From Variovorax sp. OV700 (GTDB lineage Bacteria; Pseudomonadota; Gammaproteobacteria; Burkholderiales; Burkholderiaceae_C), in the NCBI RefSeq assembly GCF_900099805.1, contig NZ_FNDR01000004.1, positions 403,501 to 467,500 on the forward strand: a stretch of DNA of 64,000 bases, given 5' to 3'. Made by a program: the position numbers and the translations under genes. Under the pieces are notes generated by a model. It saw only the letters and a program-made list of their open reading frames with translations, was not told the origin of the DNA and ran no database searches. Positions within the stretch are counted from its first letter, which is position 1. Each line of letters begins with the position of its first letter. Below are positions 49,436 to 58,673 of this stretch, one piece after another.

Positions 49436-50238
49436 AGAAGAGCCAGCCCCTTCTGAGCCAACCGCGCGTGCAGCGCGTGCTCTATCCCGTGCTCATCGGC
49501 GTGGTGCTGGTGGCGCTGTGGCAGTGGATGGTGGTCGCGATGGAACTGCCGCCCTACCTGGTGCCGTCGCCCTTCCTCATGGTGCAGACGCTCGTCACCG
49601 ACTGGGTGCCGCTCGGCAATGCGCTCCTGGTCACGCTCAAAATCACGGTGCTGTCGTTCGCGCTGGCCACGGTCGCGGGCGTGCTGATCTCGTTCCTGTT
49701 CGTCCAGAGCAAACGCATCGAGACCGCGCTCTTCCCGTATGCGGTGCTGCTGCAGGTCACGCCGATCGTCGCGGTGGCGCCGCTCATCATCATCTGGGTG
49801 AAGAACCCGGTGGCCGCGATGACGGTGTGCGCCGCGCTGGTGGCGCTGTTTCCGATCATCAGCAACACCACGCTGGGCCTGCGCAGCATCGACCCCGATC
49901 TGCAGAGCTACTTCAAGCTCAACCGCGCCACGCGCTGGCAGCAGCTGGTGCGGCTGCGCATCCCGAGCGCGCTGCCGTACTTCTTTGGTGGGCTGCGCAT
50001 CTCGAGCGGCCTGGCGCTGATCGGCGCGGTGGTGGCCGAGTTCGTGGCCGGCACCGGCGGCTCGGGCGCGGGGCTGGCGTACCAGATCCTGCAGGCCGGC
50101 TTTCAGCTGAACATTCCGCGCATGTTCGCGGCCCTGCTTCTGATCTCGCTGACCGGTGTCGCGCTGTTCGTGCTGATGGCCTGGCTCACCAAGGTGGCGC
50201 TGGGCTCATGGCACGCGAGCGAACTTTCCCAGGATTGA
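49432..50238 (+). CDS. ABC transporter permease
   Basis: A 268-residue inner-membrane permease with about six helices. The EAA-like cytoplasmic loop falls around YFKLNRATRWQQLVRLRIPSALPY, which docks the ATPase. It resembles SsuC/TauC and ThiX-type permeases. It completes the importer with the two genes upstream and precedes the FAD oxidase gene by 11 bases. Confidence 0.93.
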
Positions 50239-50249
50239 AAACCTTGACC

Positions 50250-51623
50250 ATGAACGCTTCCATCTCCGCCATAGAGCAACTGCTGCTCGAACTGCCCGAT
50301 CTCGACTGGATCACCGATGAAAGCCGCGTGACGCGGCTGTCGCAAGACTTCTCATGGTTCAGCCCGGTGCTGACCCGCCAGCTGAAGGACAAACGTGCCG
50401 ACGTAGTCGTGCGTCCGCGCACCGAGGAAGAGATTCGCGCCGTGGTCGGCGCCTGCGCGCGGCGCAACGTGCCGATCACCATCCGCGGCAGCGGTACCGG
50501 CAACTATGGCCAGACGACGCCGCTGGCGGGCGGCGTGGTGCTCGACATGACCGGCTACAACGCCTTCTTGTGGGTGAAGCCAGGGGTGGCGCGCGCGCAA
50601 GCCGGCATTCGCCTGGGTGAGCTCGAGAAGCAGACCAAGCCTTCCGGCCAAGAGATGCGCTGCCTGCCGTCCACCTACCGCAGCGCCACGCTGGGCGGCC
50701 TGTTCGGCGGCGGGTTCGGCGGTGTGGGCTCCATCAACTACGGGCCGCTCGGTGCGCCAGGCAATGTGCTCGGCATCCGCGCAATGACCATCGAAGCGGA
50801 CCCGCAGATGATCGAGCTGCGCGGCCCGGAGGCGATGCGCATGCACCATCTCTGGGGTACCAACGGACTGGTGCTTGAGCTGGAGGTCGCGCTGGCGCCC
50901 GCGCACCCCTGGCTCGAAACGCTGGTGACTTTCGACAAGTTTGAAGATGCGCTGCATTTCGCCGACAAGCTGGCGAATGCGCCGGGCATCGTGAAGCGGG
51001 AAATCGCATTCTTCGGCGCGCCGATTGCCGACCACCTCGCACAGCTTGCCGCGCACCTGCGCAAGGGTTGCCACACAGTACTGTCGCTGGTGGCCGAATC
51101 GTGCGAGCCAGCAATGCTGCAGCTGGCCGAAGCGCATGGCGGCACCGTGAGCTACCGCAAGACAGCAGCCGAGGTACAGAAGAGCAACCGCACGCTGATG
51201 GAGTTCACCTGGAACCACACCACGCTGCATGCACTCAAGGTCGACCCGACGCTCACGTACTTGCAGAGCGGCTTCGTGCCGGGTCGGCATGTCGAGCAGA
51301 TCATCGAGATGGAACAACTGCTCGGTGGCGAGGTGATGATGCACATCGAGTTCCTGCGCAACGTGGCGGGTCTCATGACCTGCAGCGGATTGCAGCTGGT
51401 GCGTTTCAGCACCGAGGAGCGGCTCGCGGAGATCATCGACATTCACCTTGCGCACGGCGTGCACATCAACAACCCGCACGTGAACATCGTGGAAGACGGT
51501 AAGGCAGGCGGGGCACTGCCGCCGGAGGTCATCGAGATGAAAAAGCGCTTCGATCCGATGGGCCTGTTGAATCCGGGCAAGCTGCGCGACTGGCCGGTGA
51601 AGGGCGCGCCTGCAGCGGCCTGA
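50250..51623 (+). CDS. FAD-linked oxidase, PCMH/VAO type
   Basis: A 457-residue flavoenzyme. The FAD-binding PCMH domain is at about residues 40-220, with the pyrophosphate loop TIRGSGTGNYGQTTPL and GGLFGGGFGGVGS; the C-terminal half has MKKRFDPMGLLNPGKL, typical of glycolate oxidase-like and VAO-family proteins. It likely oxidises a substrate or intermediate of the operon. A start at 50208, inside the permease gene, is possible, but the ATG at 50250 follows the family better. It converges on lnt. Confidence 0.88.
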   Translation: MNASISAIEQLLLELPDLDWITDESRVTRLSQDFSWFSPVLTRQLKDKRADVVVRPRTEEEIRAVVGACARRNVPITIRGSGTGNYGQTTPLAGGVVLDMTGYNAFLWVKPGVARAQAGIRLGELEKQTKPSGQEMRCLPSTYRSATLGGLFGGGFGGVGSINYGPLGAPGNVLGIRAMTIEADPQMIELRGPEAMRMHHLWGTNGLVLELEVALAPAHPWLETLVTFDKFEDALHFADKLANAPGIVKREIAFFGAPIADHLAQLAAHLRKGCHTVLSLVAESCEPAMLQLAEAHGGTVSYRKTAAEVQKSNRTLMEFTWNHTTLHALKVDPTLTYLQSGFVPGRHVEQIIEMEQLLGGEVMMHIEFLRNVAGLMTCSGLQLVRFSTEERLAEIIDIHLAHGVHINNPHVNIVEDGKAGGALPPEVIEMKKRFDPMGLLNPGKLRDWPVKGAPAAA

Positions 51624-51639
51624 CGACGATCGCCCTGCG

Positions 51640-53229
51640 TCAGCGCTGGCGCCGGCGCAGCAAGAAAGCGATGGCCACGATCGCGAACGCTGCGATCCAG
51701 AGCGGCCACAGGCCGAACGGCGCGACCCAGCGCGCAAAAGGCGTGAGCCCCGTACGGCCTTCGACCGAGGCCTCGAGCACGCCGCGCGTGAGACGCGGCA
51801 GCTCGTGCGTGACGCGGCCTGCGGCATCGATGACCACGGTCGCACCGGTGTTGGTGGCCCGCACCATCGGCCGCGCGAATTCGAGCGAGCGCATGCGCGA
51901 GATGGCGAGGTGCTGGTCGATGGCCACGGAGTTGCCGAACCAGGCGATGTTGCTCACGTTGAGCAGGATGGTCGGGGCCGTGGCCTCGTCCTTGAAGTTC
52001 GCGCCGATCTCGTCGCCAAACAAGTCTTCGTAGCAGATGTTGGGCGCAATGCGCTGGCCCTGCCAGGCGAAAGGCGCCTGCGCCAGGCCGCCGCGGGCGA
52101 AGTCGCCGAGCGGAATGTTCATCATCCGGATGAACCAGCGAAAGCCCGGAGGGATGAACTCGCCGAACGGAACGAGGTGGTGCTTGCTGTAGCTGTAGGG
52201 CTGTGCGGCGCCGGGCTGGAAGCCGAGCACCGCGTTGCTGTAGGTCCCCTGCCCGCCCATCGGCAGGCCGACGATGGCGGCCTGCGTGCCCTGGCTGTAG
52301 CGCGCCTGGATGGCTTCAAGATAGCCGGCAGGCAGTTGCTGCGGCAGCAGCGGCAGCGCGGTTTCCGGCGTGACGACCAGGGAGGCCTTGGCATCGCGCA
52401 GCTGTTCGCCGTACCAGCGCAGCGCCAGGTCGATGCCGCCGCCGGGAATGAATTTTTCGTCCTGCGGGATATTGCCCTGCAGCAGCGCCATCTGCAGGTG
52501 GCCGCTCGAGCCCTTGTCCCCCTGCGCGCTGGCGGGCAACGGGTTGACCAAGTGCGGCGCCGCGAATGCAGCAATGACCAGGACCACGGCCTGCGCCAGC
52601 CCCAGGGTGCGGGCGGGGCGCGTCAGTGCAACGAGTGCCGCCACGAGCGCGGCGACCGCGCCGATGCCGTACACGCCGATCCAGGGCGCCCAGGCGGCCA
52701 GAGGCCCCTCGACGTGCGCATACCCGCCGGCCCCCCAGGGGAAGCCGGTGAACCAGCTGCCGCGCACGAGCTCGGCAAGCGTCCAGAGAGCGGCGAAGAC
52801 CAGTGCGCCGCTCACCGGCCCCTGCGGGCCTCGGGCGACGAACCAGGCGCAGGCGGCGGCGTAATAGAGCCCGAGCGCCGCCGCGAGCGAGAGCACCGCG
52901 ATGGCCGCGAGCGGCGCCGGAAGGCCGCCGTAGGTGTGCATCGAGATGAAAAGCCACCAGAAGCTGCCGGTGAGCCACGCGGTCGAAAAGAGCCAGCCAT
53001 GCAGGCCGGCGCGGCGCCAGCCCGCGCCTTCGGTGCGCAGCCAGTCGAGCAGGCCGACGAGTGCCGCCAGCGAAACGAGCTGCAGCCACCACAGCGGGCG
53101 GCCGTTCGCGGGCCAGGCGATGGCGGCGGCCTGCGCGAGCCCTGCCAGCGCGAAGCCGAGAAGGCGCAGCAGGCCCACGACGGAAAAGGTCGGCTGTGTG
53201 CGGAGCGTTGCCGCTGCGGGCAGCGGCAT
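51640..53229 (-). CDS. lnt: Apolipoprotein N-acyltransferase
   Basis: A 529-residue inner-membrane enzyme that adds the third acyl chain to lipoproteins. The catalytic triad is visible: E289 (VTPETALP), K349 (YSKHHLVPFGE) and C399 (NICYEDLF). Six to eight N-terminal helices occupy residues 15-230, and one C-terminal anchor helix is at about 505-525. Its start overlaps the corC stop by one base, so the pair is translated together, as in many proteobacteria. Confidence 0.96.
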   Translation of the reverse strand: MPLPAAATLRTQPTFSVVGLLRLLGFALAGLAQAAAIAWPANGRPLWWLQLVSLAALVGLLDWLRTEGAGWRRAGLHGWLFSTAWLTGSFWWLFISMHTYGGLPAPLAAIAVLSLAAALGLYYAAACAWFVARGPQGPVSGALVFAALWTLAELVRGSWFTGFPWGAGGYAHVEGPLAAWAPWIGVYGIGAVAALVAALVALTRPARTLGLAQAVVLVIAAFAAPHLVNPLPASAQGDKGSSGHLQMALLQGNIPQDEKFIPGGGIDLALRWYGEQLRDAKASLVVTPETALPLLPQQLPAGYLEAIQARYSQGTQAAIVGLPMGGQGTYSNAVLGFQPGAAQPYSYSKHHLVPFGEFIPPGFRWFIRMMNIPLGDFARGGLAQAPFAWQGQRIAPNICYEDLFGDEIGANFKDEATAPTILLNVSNIAWFGNSVAIDQHLAISRMRSLEFARPMVRATNTGATVVIDAAGRVTHELPRLTRGVLEASVEGRTGLTPFARWVAPFGLWPLWIAAFAIVAIAFLLRRRQR

Positions 53230-54107
53230 CAGTCGGCCGCGTCGCTGCCGCGGGCCGGGGACACCTTGAACCAGCGCACGGCCCCGCCCTTGGTGTGCAG
53301 CACCACGAAGTCGAAGCCGCCGATGGCGTGATGCTCTCCGCGCTTGGGAACGTGGCCCATCTCGTGCGCGATGAGGCCGCCGATGGTGTCGAAGTCTTCG
53401 CTCAGCTGTTCTTCGTCGAAGGTGATGCCGAAGGCTTCTGCCACGCGTTCGATGGGCGTGTCGCCCGAGACGCGGTAGGTGTGGTCGGCCAGGCCGAAGA
53501 TGTCGCCTTCGTCCTCGGCAATGTCGAACTCGTCTTCGATCTCGCCGACGATCTGCTCGAGCACGTCCTCGATGGTGATGAGGCCGGCCACGCGGCCGAA
53601 CTCGTCGATCACGATGGCCAGGTGGTTGCGGTTGCCGCGGAACTCGCGCAGCAGGTCGTTCAGGCCCTTGCTCTCGGGAACGAAGGTGGCGGGGCGCAGC
53701 AGTGCCCGGATGTTGAGCCCCGGCGCGCGCTGCAGCTTGAGCAGATCTTTCGCCAGCAGGATGCCGATGATGTTTTCTTTTTCGCCTTCGTACACCGGGA
53801 AGCGCGAGTGAGCGGTGTCGATGACCAGATGCAGCAGCGCGTCGAACGGCGCGTCGATGTTGACCAGGTCCATGCGCGGGGCGGCAACCATGACGTCGCC
53901 GGCCGTCATGTCGGCCATGCGCAATACGCCCTCGAGCATCACGCGCGACTCGGCGCCGATCACCTCGTTGTCCTCGGCGTCGGCGAGGGTTTCGATCAGC
54001 TCGTCGCGCGAGTCGGGACCGGGGTGAATGAATTCGGCCAGCTTCTGGAGAAAGCCGCGCTTGTCTTCCCGTTCGACGGGAGCGCGTTCAGAGTGAGGTT
54101 CGGCCAC
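53229..54107 (-). CDS. corC: CorC/HlyC family transporter-associated protein
   Basis: A 292-residue cytosolic protein with two CBS domains (about residues 70-190; VMVAAPRMDLVNI and HLAIVIDEFGRVAGLITIED) and a C-terminal CorC/HlyC domain (SGDTPIERVAEAFGI, then IGGLIAHEMGHVPKRGE). It lacks the DUF21 membrane domain, so it is the soluble YbeX-like form, linked to magnesium efflux and ribosome maturation in other species. It is the upstream partner of lnt. Confidence 0.93.
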   Translation of the reverse strand: MAEPHSERAPVEREDKRGFLQKLAEFIHPGPDSRDELIETLADAEDNEVIGAESRVMLEGVLRMADMTAGDVMVAAPRMDLVNIDAPFDALLHLVIDTAHSRFPVYEGEKENIIGILLAKDLLKLQRAPGLNIRALLRPATFVPESKGLNDLLREFRGNRNHLAIVIDEFGRVAGLITIEDVLEQIVGEIEDEFDIAEDEGDIFGLADHTYRVSGDTPIERVAEAFGITFDEEQLSEDFDTIGGLIAHEMGHVPKRGEHHAIGGFDFVVLHTKGGAVRWFKVSPARGSDAAD

Positions 54108-54198
54108 TGCGGGAGGCGTAGTTGAAGAGCTGCAAGGATACCGGATTGCGCGTGACAGGCTCTACCGCACGGCCCTCATGGCCCTTTCTGCGGGACGC

Positions 54199-54927
54199 TC
54201 AAGGGGCAGATTTGCTTCGCGCGTCTCTCATGCCGCTGCGCACTTCCTGCAGGCTGGCGAGAACGGCCCAGAACTGCTTGGCCCGGGTCTTGAGCTGGTA
54301 ATCGACCGCCGCGTAGTGCTCGAGCGCGATCTCGCTCATGCGGCTGTCGAAGGTGGCGCTCGGCAATTGCAGATGCGCCTCGGACTCGGAACCGCTGCGC
54401 ACCACGGTGGCACCGGCGTTGCGGGCGATCTTCAGCATGGCGGCGTTTTCGCTCAGCGCATGGATGAAGAGCATGCCCACGCCTTCGTTGCGCGCCACGA
54501 CCACGGCACGCTCGAACAGGCGGGCTCCGTAGCCGCGGCCGCGCGCATGGGCGGACACCGACACGCCGAACTCGGCGCAGTCGCTGTGCTGGTCGTCCGG
54601 CGCAAACGCCAGGTGGGCCATGGCAATGAGGTCGAGTCGGCGGTTGTAGATGCCAAAGAGCTCGTCGCGGTCGAAGTCGAGCCCGTCGACGTAGCGCTGC
54701 ACCTGCTCGTCGGCCGCGGCATAGCCGAAGCGCAGGTAGCGGTCGTGCGGACTCAACGCCAGCAGGTGTTGCGCGATGCGCTCGCGTTCGCGCGGACCGA
54801 TCGAACGGATCGGCACCATGACGGGTGAGGGCGCGGAGCTCGCGCGTGGTTGCGCCTCAACCATGGGCGCTTTCAGGAAAGAGCCGAGGCCGAGAGACGC
54901 CTTCAGAAGGGTCTTGGCGGTAAGCAT
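54199..54927 (-). CDS. GNAT family N-acetyltransferase
   Basis: A 242-residue acetyltransferase. The acetyl-CoA site motif A is GVSVSAHARGRGYGARLFERA, preceded by the strand LIAMAHLAF. The N-terminal 35 residues are extra and weakly conserved-looking; an internal ATG at residue 22 or 37 could be the true start. The substrate is unknown. The gene has its own 91-base upstream gap from corC. Confidence 0.87.
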   Translation of the reverse strand: MLTAKTLLKASLGLGSFLKAPMVEAQPRASSAPSPVMVPIRSIGPRERERIAQHLLALSPHDRYLRFGYAAADEQVQRYVDGLDFDRDELFGIYNRRLDLIAMAHLAFAPDDQHSDCAEFGVSVSAHARGRGYGARLFERAVVVARNEGVGMLFIHALSENAAMLKIARNAGATVVRSGSESEAHLQLPSATFDSRMSEIALEHYAAVDYQLKTRAKQFWAVLASLQEVRSGMRDARSKSAP

Positions 54928-55036
54928 GGCTCAAATATAAGGGTTTTCCCTTAATCAACAAGCCTGCATGGGTACTTTCGGGCTTCATAGGTGACGAGGT
55001 ACCAAAGCGCGTGTCGTTCCCGCAACCGATTCGTGG

Positions 55037-55510
55037 CTAAACCGGCACAGCTGTTGTGGCCTTGACACGGTCAAGCACGAAGCTGGTCTTGCAATCTTCG
55101 ACGCTGGGGTGCTTGAGCAGGGTGTCCATGATGAAGCGGCTGTAGTGCCCCATGTCGGCGACCACGACGCGCAGCAGGTAGTCCATGTCGCCCGTGAGAG
55201 CCGCGCACTCGACGACTTCGGGCCAGGTCTGCACGCTCGCCCGGAACAGATCCATCGGGTTGCGCTTGTGGCTTTCGGTGTGCTTTTCGAGCCGGACGTT
55301 GAGATAGGCGGTAAGGCCGAGGCCGATGACCTCGGGGCGGACGAGCGCAACGTAGCGGTCGATGACGCCGCTTTCTTCCAGCCGCTTGACCCGCCGGAGC
55401 ACGGCGCTGGGCGACAGGCTCACCTGTTCGGCGATCTGGTCGTAGGTGGCTCGGCCGTCTGCTTGCAGCGTGCGCAGAATCAACCTATCAATCTTGTCGA
55501 GTGCTTCCAT
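55037..55510 (-). CDS. Lrp/AsnC family transcriptional regulator
   Basis: A 157-residue regulator with an N-terminal helix-turn-helix (LDKIDRLILRTLQADGRATY, then SLSPSAVLRRVKRLEESG) and a C-terminal RAM ligand domain (ECAALTGDMDYLLRVVVADM). It is divergent from hpd. By position it should control the Phe/Tyr catabolic genes and itself, with an aromatic amino acid as effector, as for HpdR-like Lrp proteins. Confidence 0.92.
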   Translation of the reverse strand: MEALDKIDRLILRTLQADGRATYDQIAEQVSLSPSAVLRRVKRLEESGVIDRYVALVRPEVIGLGLTAYLNVRLEKHTESHKRNPMDLFRASVQTWPEVVECAALTGDMDYLLRVVVADMGHYSRFIMDTLLKHPSVEDCKTSFVLDRVKATTAVPV

Positions 55511-55545
55511 ATCAGCATTTTCACAGGTTTATTGCGTCACGGCCA

Positions 55546-55571
55546 TTTTCAGCGCCCATTAACGCTGAAAA
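55546..55571. promoter_or_regulatory. Inverted repeat in the lrp-hpd intergenic region
   Basis: TTTTCAGCG (55546) and CGCTGAAAA (55563) form a perfect 9-base inverted repeat with an 8-base spacer. It is 36 bases from the lrp start and 94 bases from the hpd start. A related half-site, CAGCATTTTCAC, lies at 55513. It is a likely operator for the adjacent Lrp-type regulator. Confidence 0.6.
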
Positions 55572-55664
55572 CGTGAGGGGGATCCGCTCTACAGTGCATC
55601 ACTGGTCGTTTTCGCCCTTTCACCGACTGTTTCACTCATTCGAACCCACTTCTGGAGACCCCAC

Positions 55665-56792
55665 ATGAGCCACGCCGACGCCCCCCCTTTCACGCCCTGG
55701 GAGAACCCGATGGGGACCGATGGCTTCGAATTCATCGAATACGCGGCGCCGGACCCGGTGGCCATGGGCAAGGTGTTCGAGCGCATGGGCTTCACGGCGG
55801 TGGCCAAGCATCGCCACAAGAACGTGCTGCTGTACCGCCAGGGCACGATCAATTTCATCGTGAATGCCGAGCCCGACTCGTTCGCCCAGCGCTTTGCGCG
55901 CGAACACGGCCCGAGCGTCTGCGCGATCGCGTTCCGGGTGCAGGACGCCAAGCAGGCCTACGAGCGCGCCACATCGCTGGGGGCCTGGGGTTTTGCCGAC
56001 AAGGCAGGTCCCGGCGAGCTGAACATCCCGGCCATCAAGGGCATCGGCGACAGCCTGATCTACCTGGTCGACCGCTGGCCCGGCAAGAACGGCGCCAAGC
56101 CGGGAGACATCGGCAACATCGGCTTCTACGACGTGGACTTCGAGCCACTGGCGGGCGTCGCCTCGCAGGATGCGCTGGCGCCCAAGGGCAATGGCCTGAC
56201 TTACATCGACCACCTGACGCACAACGTGTACCGCGGCCGCATGAACGTCTGGGCCGCCTTTTACGAAAAGCTCTTCAACTTCCGCGAGATCAAGTACTTT
56301 GACATCGAAGGCCAAGTCACGGGTGTGAAGAGCAAGGCCATGACCAGCCCCTGCGGAAAGATCCGCATCCCGATCAATGAAGAAGGCAAGGAGCAGGCCG
56401 GCCAGATCCAGGAGTACCTGGACATGTACCGCGGCGAAGGCATCCAGCACATTGCGATGGGCTCGGACAACCTGTATGAAACCGTCGACGCGCTGCGCGC
56501 CAACGGCGTCACTCTGCTCGACACCATCGACACGTACTACGAGCTGGTGGACAAGCGCATTCTCGGACATGGCGAGGACGTGGCCGAACTGAAGAAGCGC
56601 AAGATCCTGATCGACGGCAAGAAGGACGCACTCCTTCTGCAGATCTTCAGCGAGAACCAGCTCGGGCCGATCTTCTTCGAGTTCATCCAGCGCAAGGGAG
56701 ACGATGGTTTCGGCAACGGCAACTTCAAGGCGCTGTTCGAAAGCATCGAGCTCGACCAGATGCGCCGCGGCGTGCTGTCGGCCGCAAAATAA
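55665..56792 (+). CDS. hpd: 4-hydroxyphenylpyruvate dioxygenase
   Basis: A 375-residue iron(II) dioxygenase converting 4-hydroxyphenylpyruvate to homogentisate in tyrosine breakdown. The iron ligands are in [12 protein letters not shown] (His), [13 protein letters not shown] (His) and [17 protein letters not shown] (Glu), in the order usual for this family. TGGAGA precedes the ATG. It is followed by a PheC-like gene and phhA, giving a phenylalanine-to-homogentisate set; the later homogentisate genes are not in the window. Confidence 0.96.
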   Translation: MSHADAPPFTPWENPMGTDGFEFIEYAAPDPVAMGKVFERMGFTAVAKHRHKNVLLYRQGTINFIVNAEPDSFAQRFAREHGPSVCAIAFRVQDAKQAYERATSLGAWGFADKAGPGELNIPAIKGIGDSLIYLVDRWPGKNGAKPGDIGNIGFYDVDFEPLAGVASQDALAPKGNGLTYIDHLTHNVYRGRMNVWAAFYEKLFNFREIKYFDIEGQVTGVKSKAMTSPCGKIRIPINEEGKEQAGQIQEYLDMYRGEGIQHIAMGSDNLYETVDALRANGVTLLDTIDTYYELVDKRILGHGEDVAELKKRKILIDGKKDALLLQIFSENQLGPIFFEFIQRKGDDGFGNGNFKALFESIELDQMRRGVLSAAK

Positions 56793-56820
56793 CCATCTCT
56801 TTCACTGGCCAGGAACCTCC

Positions 56821-57618
56821 ATGCGCAGCACGTTTTCGATCGGCTTGACTCTCATCGCGGCCGCGGCCGTTCTTTCGGGTTGCGCCATGGCGCCGGCCAC
56901 CCCGGCGGCCGGCTCCTCCCGCCTGGACGTGGTGCAGAAGGCCGCGGCGCTGCGCATTTGCACGCCCGGCGACTACAAGCCGTTCAGCTTCCAGAAGGCC
57001 GACGGTTCGTTCGAAGGCATCGACGTGGACCTCATGACGGGCTTCAGCACCAGCCTCGGCGCCAAGCCGGAGTGGGTGAAGACCACCTGGGCCAACCTGC
57101 TGCCCGACCTCACCGCCGGCAAGTGCGACATGGCCGTTGGCGGTGTGTCCGTGACCACCGACCGGCAGAAGCGCGCCTTCTTCAGCGCGCCCTACATGGT
57201 GAACGGCAAGGCGCCAATCGCGCGCTGCGCTGACGTCGCCAAGTACCGGACCGTGGCCGACATCGACAAGCCTTCGACGCGGGTCATCTTCAATCCGGGC
57301 GGCAGCAACGAGCGCTTTGCGCGCGCCAACTTCAAGCAGGCCAAGCTCACGATGCATGGCGAGAACGTGACGATCTTCGACGAAATCCTTGCGAACCGCG
57401 CCGACGTGTTCGTGACCGAATCCGCCGAAGCCATCACGCAGCAGAAGCTCAAACCCGGACTCTGCGCCATCAACCCCGACAAGCCGCTGCAATACGGCGA
57501 GATGGCATGGATGCTGCCGCGCGACGACGTGGCTTTCAAGGCCTATGTCGACCAATGGCTGCACCTGCAGCAAGCCGGCGGCGACTTCCAGCGCGTGATG
57601 GACCGCTGGTTCAAATAA
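56821..57618 (+). CDS. Cyclohexadienyl dehydratase-like periplasmic lipoprotein
   Basis: A 265-residue periplasmic-binding-protein fold. The lipobox VLSGC puts the lipidated cysteine at C21. The mature part closely follows cyclohexadienyl dehydratase (PheC): RICTPGDYKPFSFQKADGSF, KCDMAVGGVSVTTDRQK, FNPGGSNERFARANF and ENVTIFDEILANRADV. PheC makes phenylpyruvate from prephenate or phenylalanine from arogenate. Placement between hpd and phhA is odd for a biosynthetic enzyme; a binding-protein role for an aromatic amino acid is the alternative. Confidence 0.8.
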   Translation: MRSTFSIGLTLIAAAAVLSGCAMAPATPAAGSSRLDVVQKAAALRICTPGDYKPFSFQKADGSFEGIDVDLMTGFSTSLGAKPEWVKTTWANLLPDLTAGKCDMAVGGVSVTTDRQKRAFFSAPYMVNGKAPIARCADVAKYRTVADIDKPSTRVIFNPGGSNERFARANFKQAKLTMHGENVTIFDEILANRADVFVTESAEAITQQKLKPGLCAINPDKPLQYGEMAWMLPRDDVAFKAYVDQWLHLQQAGGDFQRVMDRWFK

Positions 57619-57635
57619 CCAAACTGCTCTTTCCC

Positions 57636-58520
57636 ATGGACACTCTCGCCGCCGCTGCCCCTGCCGCCGTCACGCCCGTCGTCTACGGTGCTTCCGATCG
57701 CCCGCCGCGCGGCGACTACTCCCGCGGCGGCACGGTGCTTGCCGATTACACCTGCCCGCAGGACTGGGCCAGCTACACGCCGGCCGATCACGACACCTAC
57801 AAGCGGCTCTACGAACGGCAGGCGGCGCAGCTGCCGGGCCTGGCCTGCGATGCGTTCATCAACGCGCTGCCTTTGCTGGGCGTGAAGGACCGCATTCCTC
57901 GTTTCGAGGAAATCAACAAACGACTGCATCGCGCCACCGGCTGGGAGATCGTCGCGGTGCCGGGGCTGATTCCCGAGCTGCCGTTCTTCACCCTGCTGGC
58001 GAACCGCAAGTTTCCGGTGACCGACTGGATCCGCAAGCCGGAGGAGTTCAACTACATCGTCGAGCCCGATGTATTCCATGACCTGTTCGGCCACGTGCCG
58101 ATGCTGTTCGACCCGACCTTTGCCGACTACGTGCAGCGCTATGGCGAGGGCGGCATCAAGGCGCACGAACTGGGCGCGGGCGAGAAGCTGGCGCGGCTGT
58201 ACTGGTACACAGTCGAGTTCGGCCTCATTCGCCAGCCCGACGGGCTGCGCGCATACGGCGCCGGCATCCTGAGCTCGGTGGGCGAACTGCAGCACGCGGT
58301 GCGCAGCGACGAACCGCACCGGCTGCCGCTCGATCTGCTGCGCGCCATGCGCACGCTCTACAAGATCGACACGTACCAGGCCAACTATTTCGTGATCGAC
58401 AGCTTCGCGCAGCTGTTCGATCTCACGGCGCCCGACTTCACGCCGCTCTACCGCGCGCTCGAGGTCGAGTCCGACATTCCCGCCGGGGTGCTGCTGCCGG
58501 GCGAGACCGGCAAGGCCTGA
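57636..58520 (+). CDS. phhA: Phenylalanine 4-monooxygenase
   Basis: A 294-residue pterin-dependent hydroxylase converting phenylalanine to tyrosine. The iron ligands are H148 and H153 (FHDLFGHVPML) and E194 (YWYTVEFGLI). The start at 57636 has only a weak ribosome-binding site and may depend on translation of the upstream gene, 17 bases away. A dedicated pterin dehydratase (phhB) gene is not seen in the window. Confidence 0.96.
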   Translation: MDTLAAAAPAAVTPVVYGASDRPPRGDYSRGGTVLADYTCPQDWASYTPADHDTYKRLYERQAAQLPGLACDAFINALPLLGVKDRIPRFEEINKRLHRATGWEIVAVPGLIPELPFFTLLANRKFPVTDWIRKPEEFNYIVEPDVFHDLFGHVPMLFDPTFADYVQRYGEGGIKAHELGAGEKLARLYWYTVEFGLIRQPDGLRAYGAGILSSVGELQHAVRSDEPHRLPLDLLRAMRTLYKIDTYQANYFVIDSFAQLFDLTAPDFTPLYRALEVESDIPAGVLLPGETGKA

Positions 58521-58673
58521 AAACGCGCCTCCCGGTTCGATTGCGGCACTCTCGCGCAGCGCTCGGTGCCGCGGGCGCTATCGCATGCGCGACAGCGCCC
58601 ACCCCGCTCCTAGGACAAGCCCGCTGGCGGCTGGCCACCTCTGGCTCCCACAATCCGCGCAGAAGGAGCTTGC

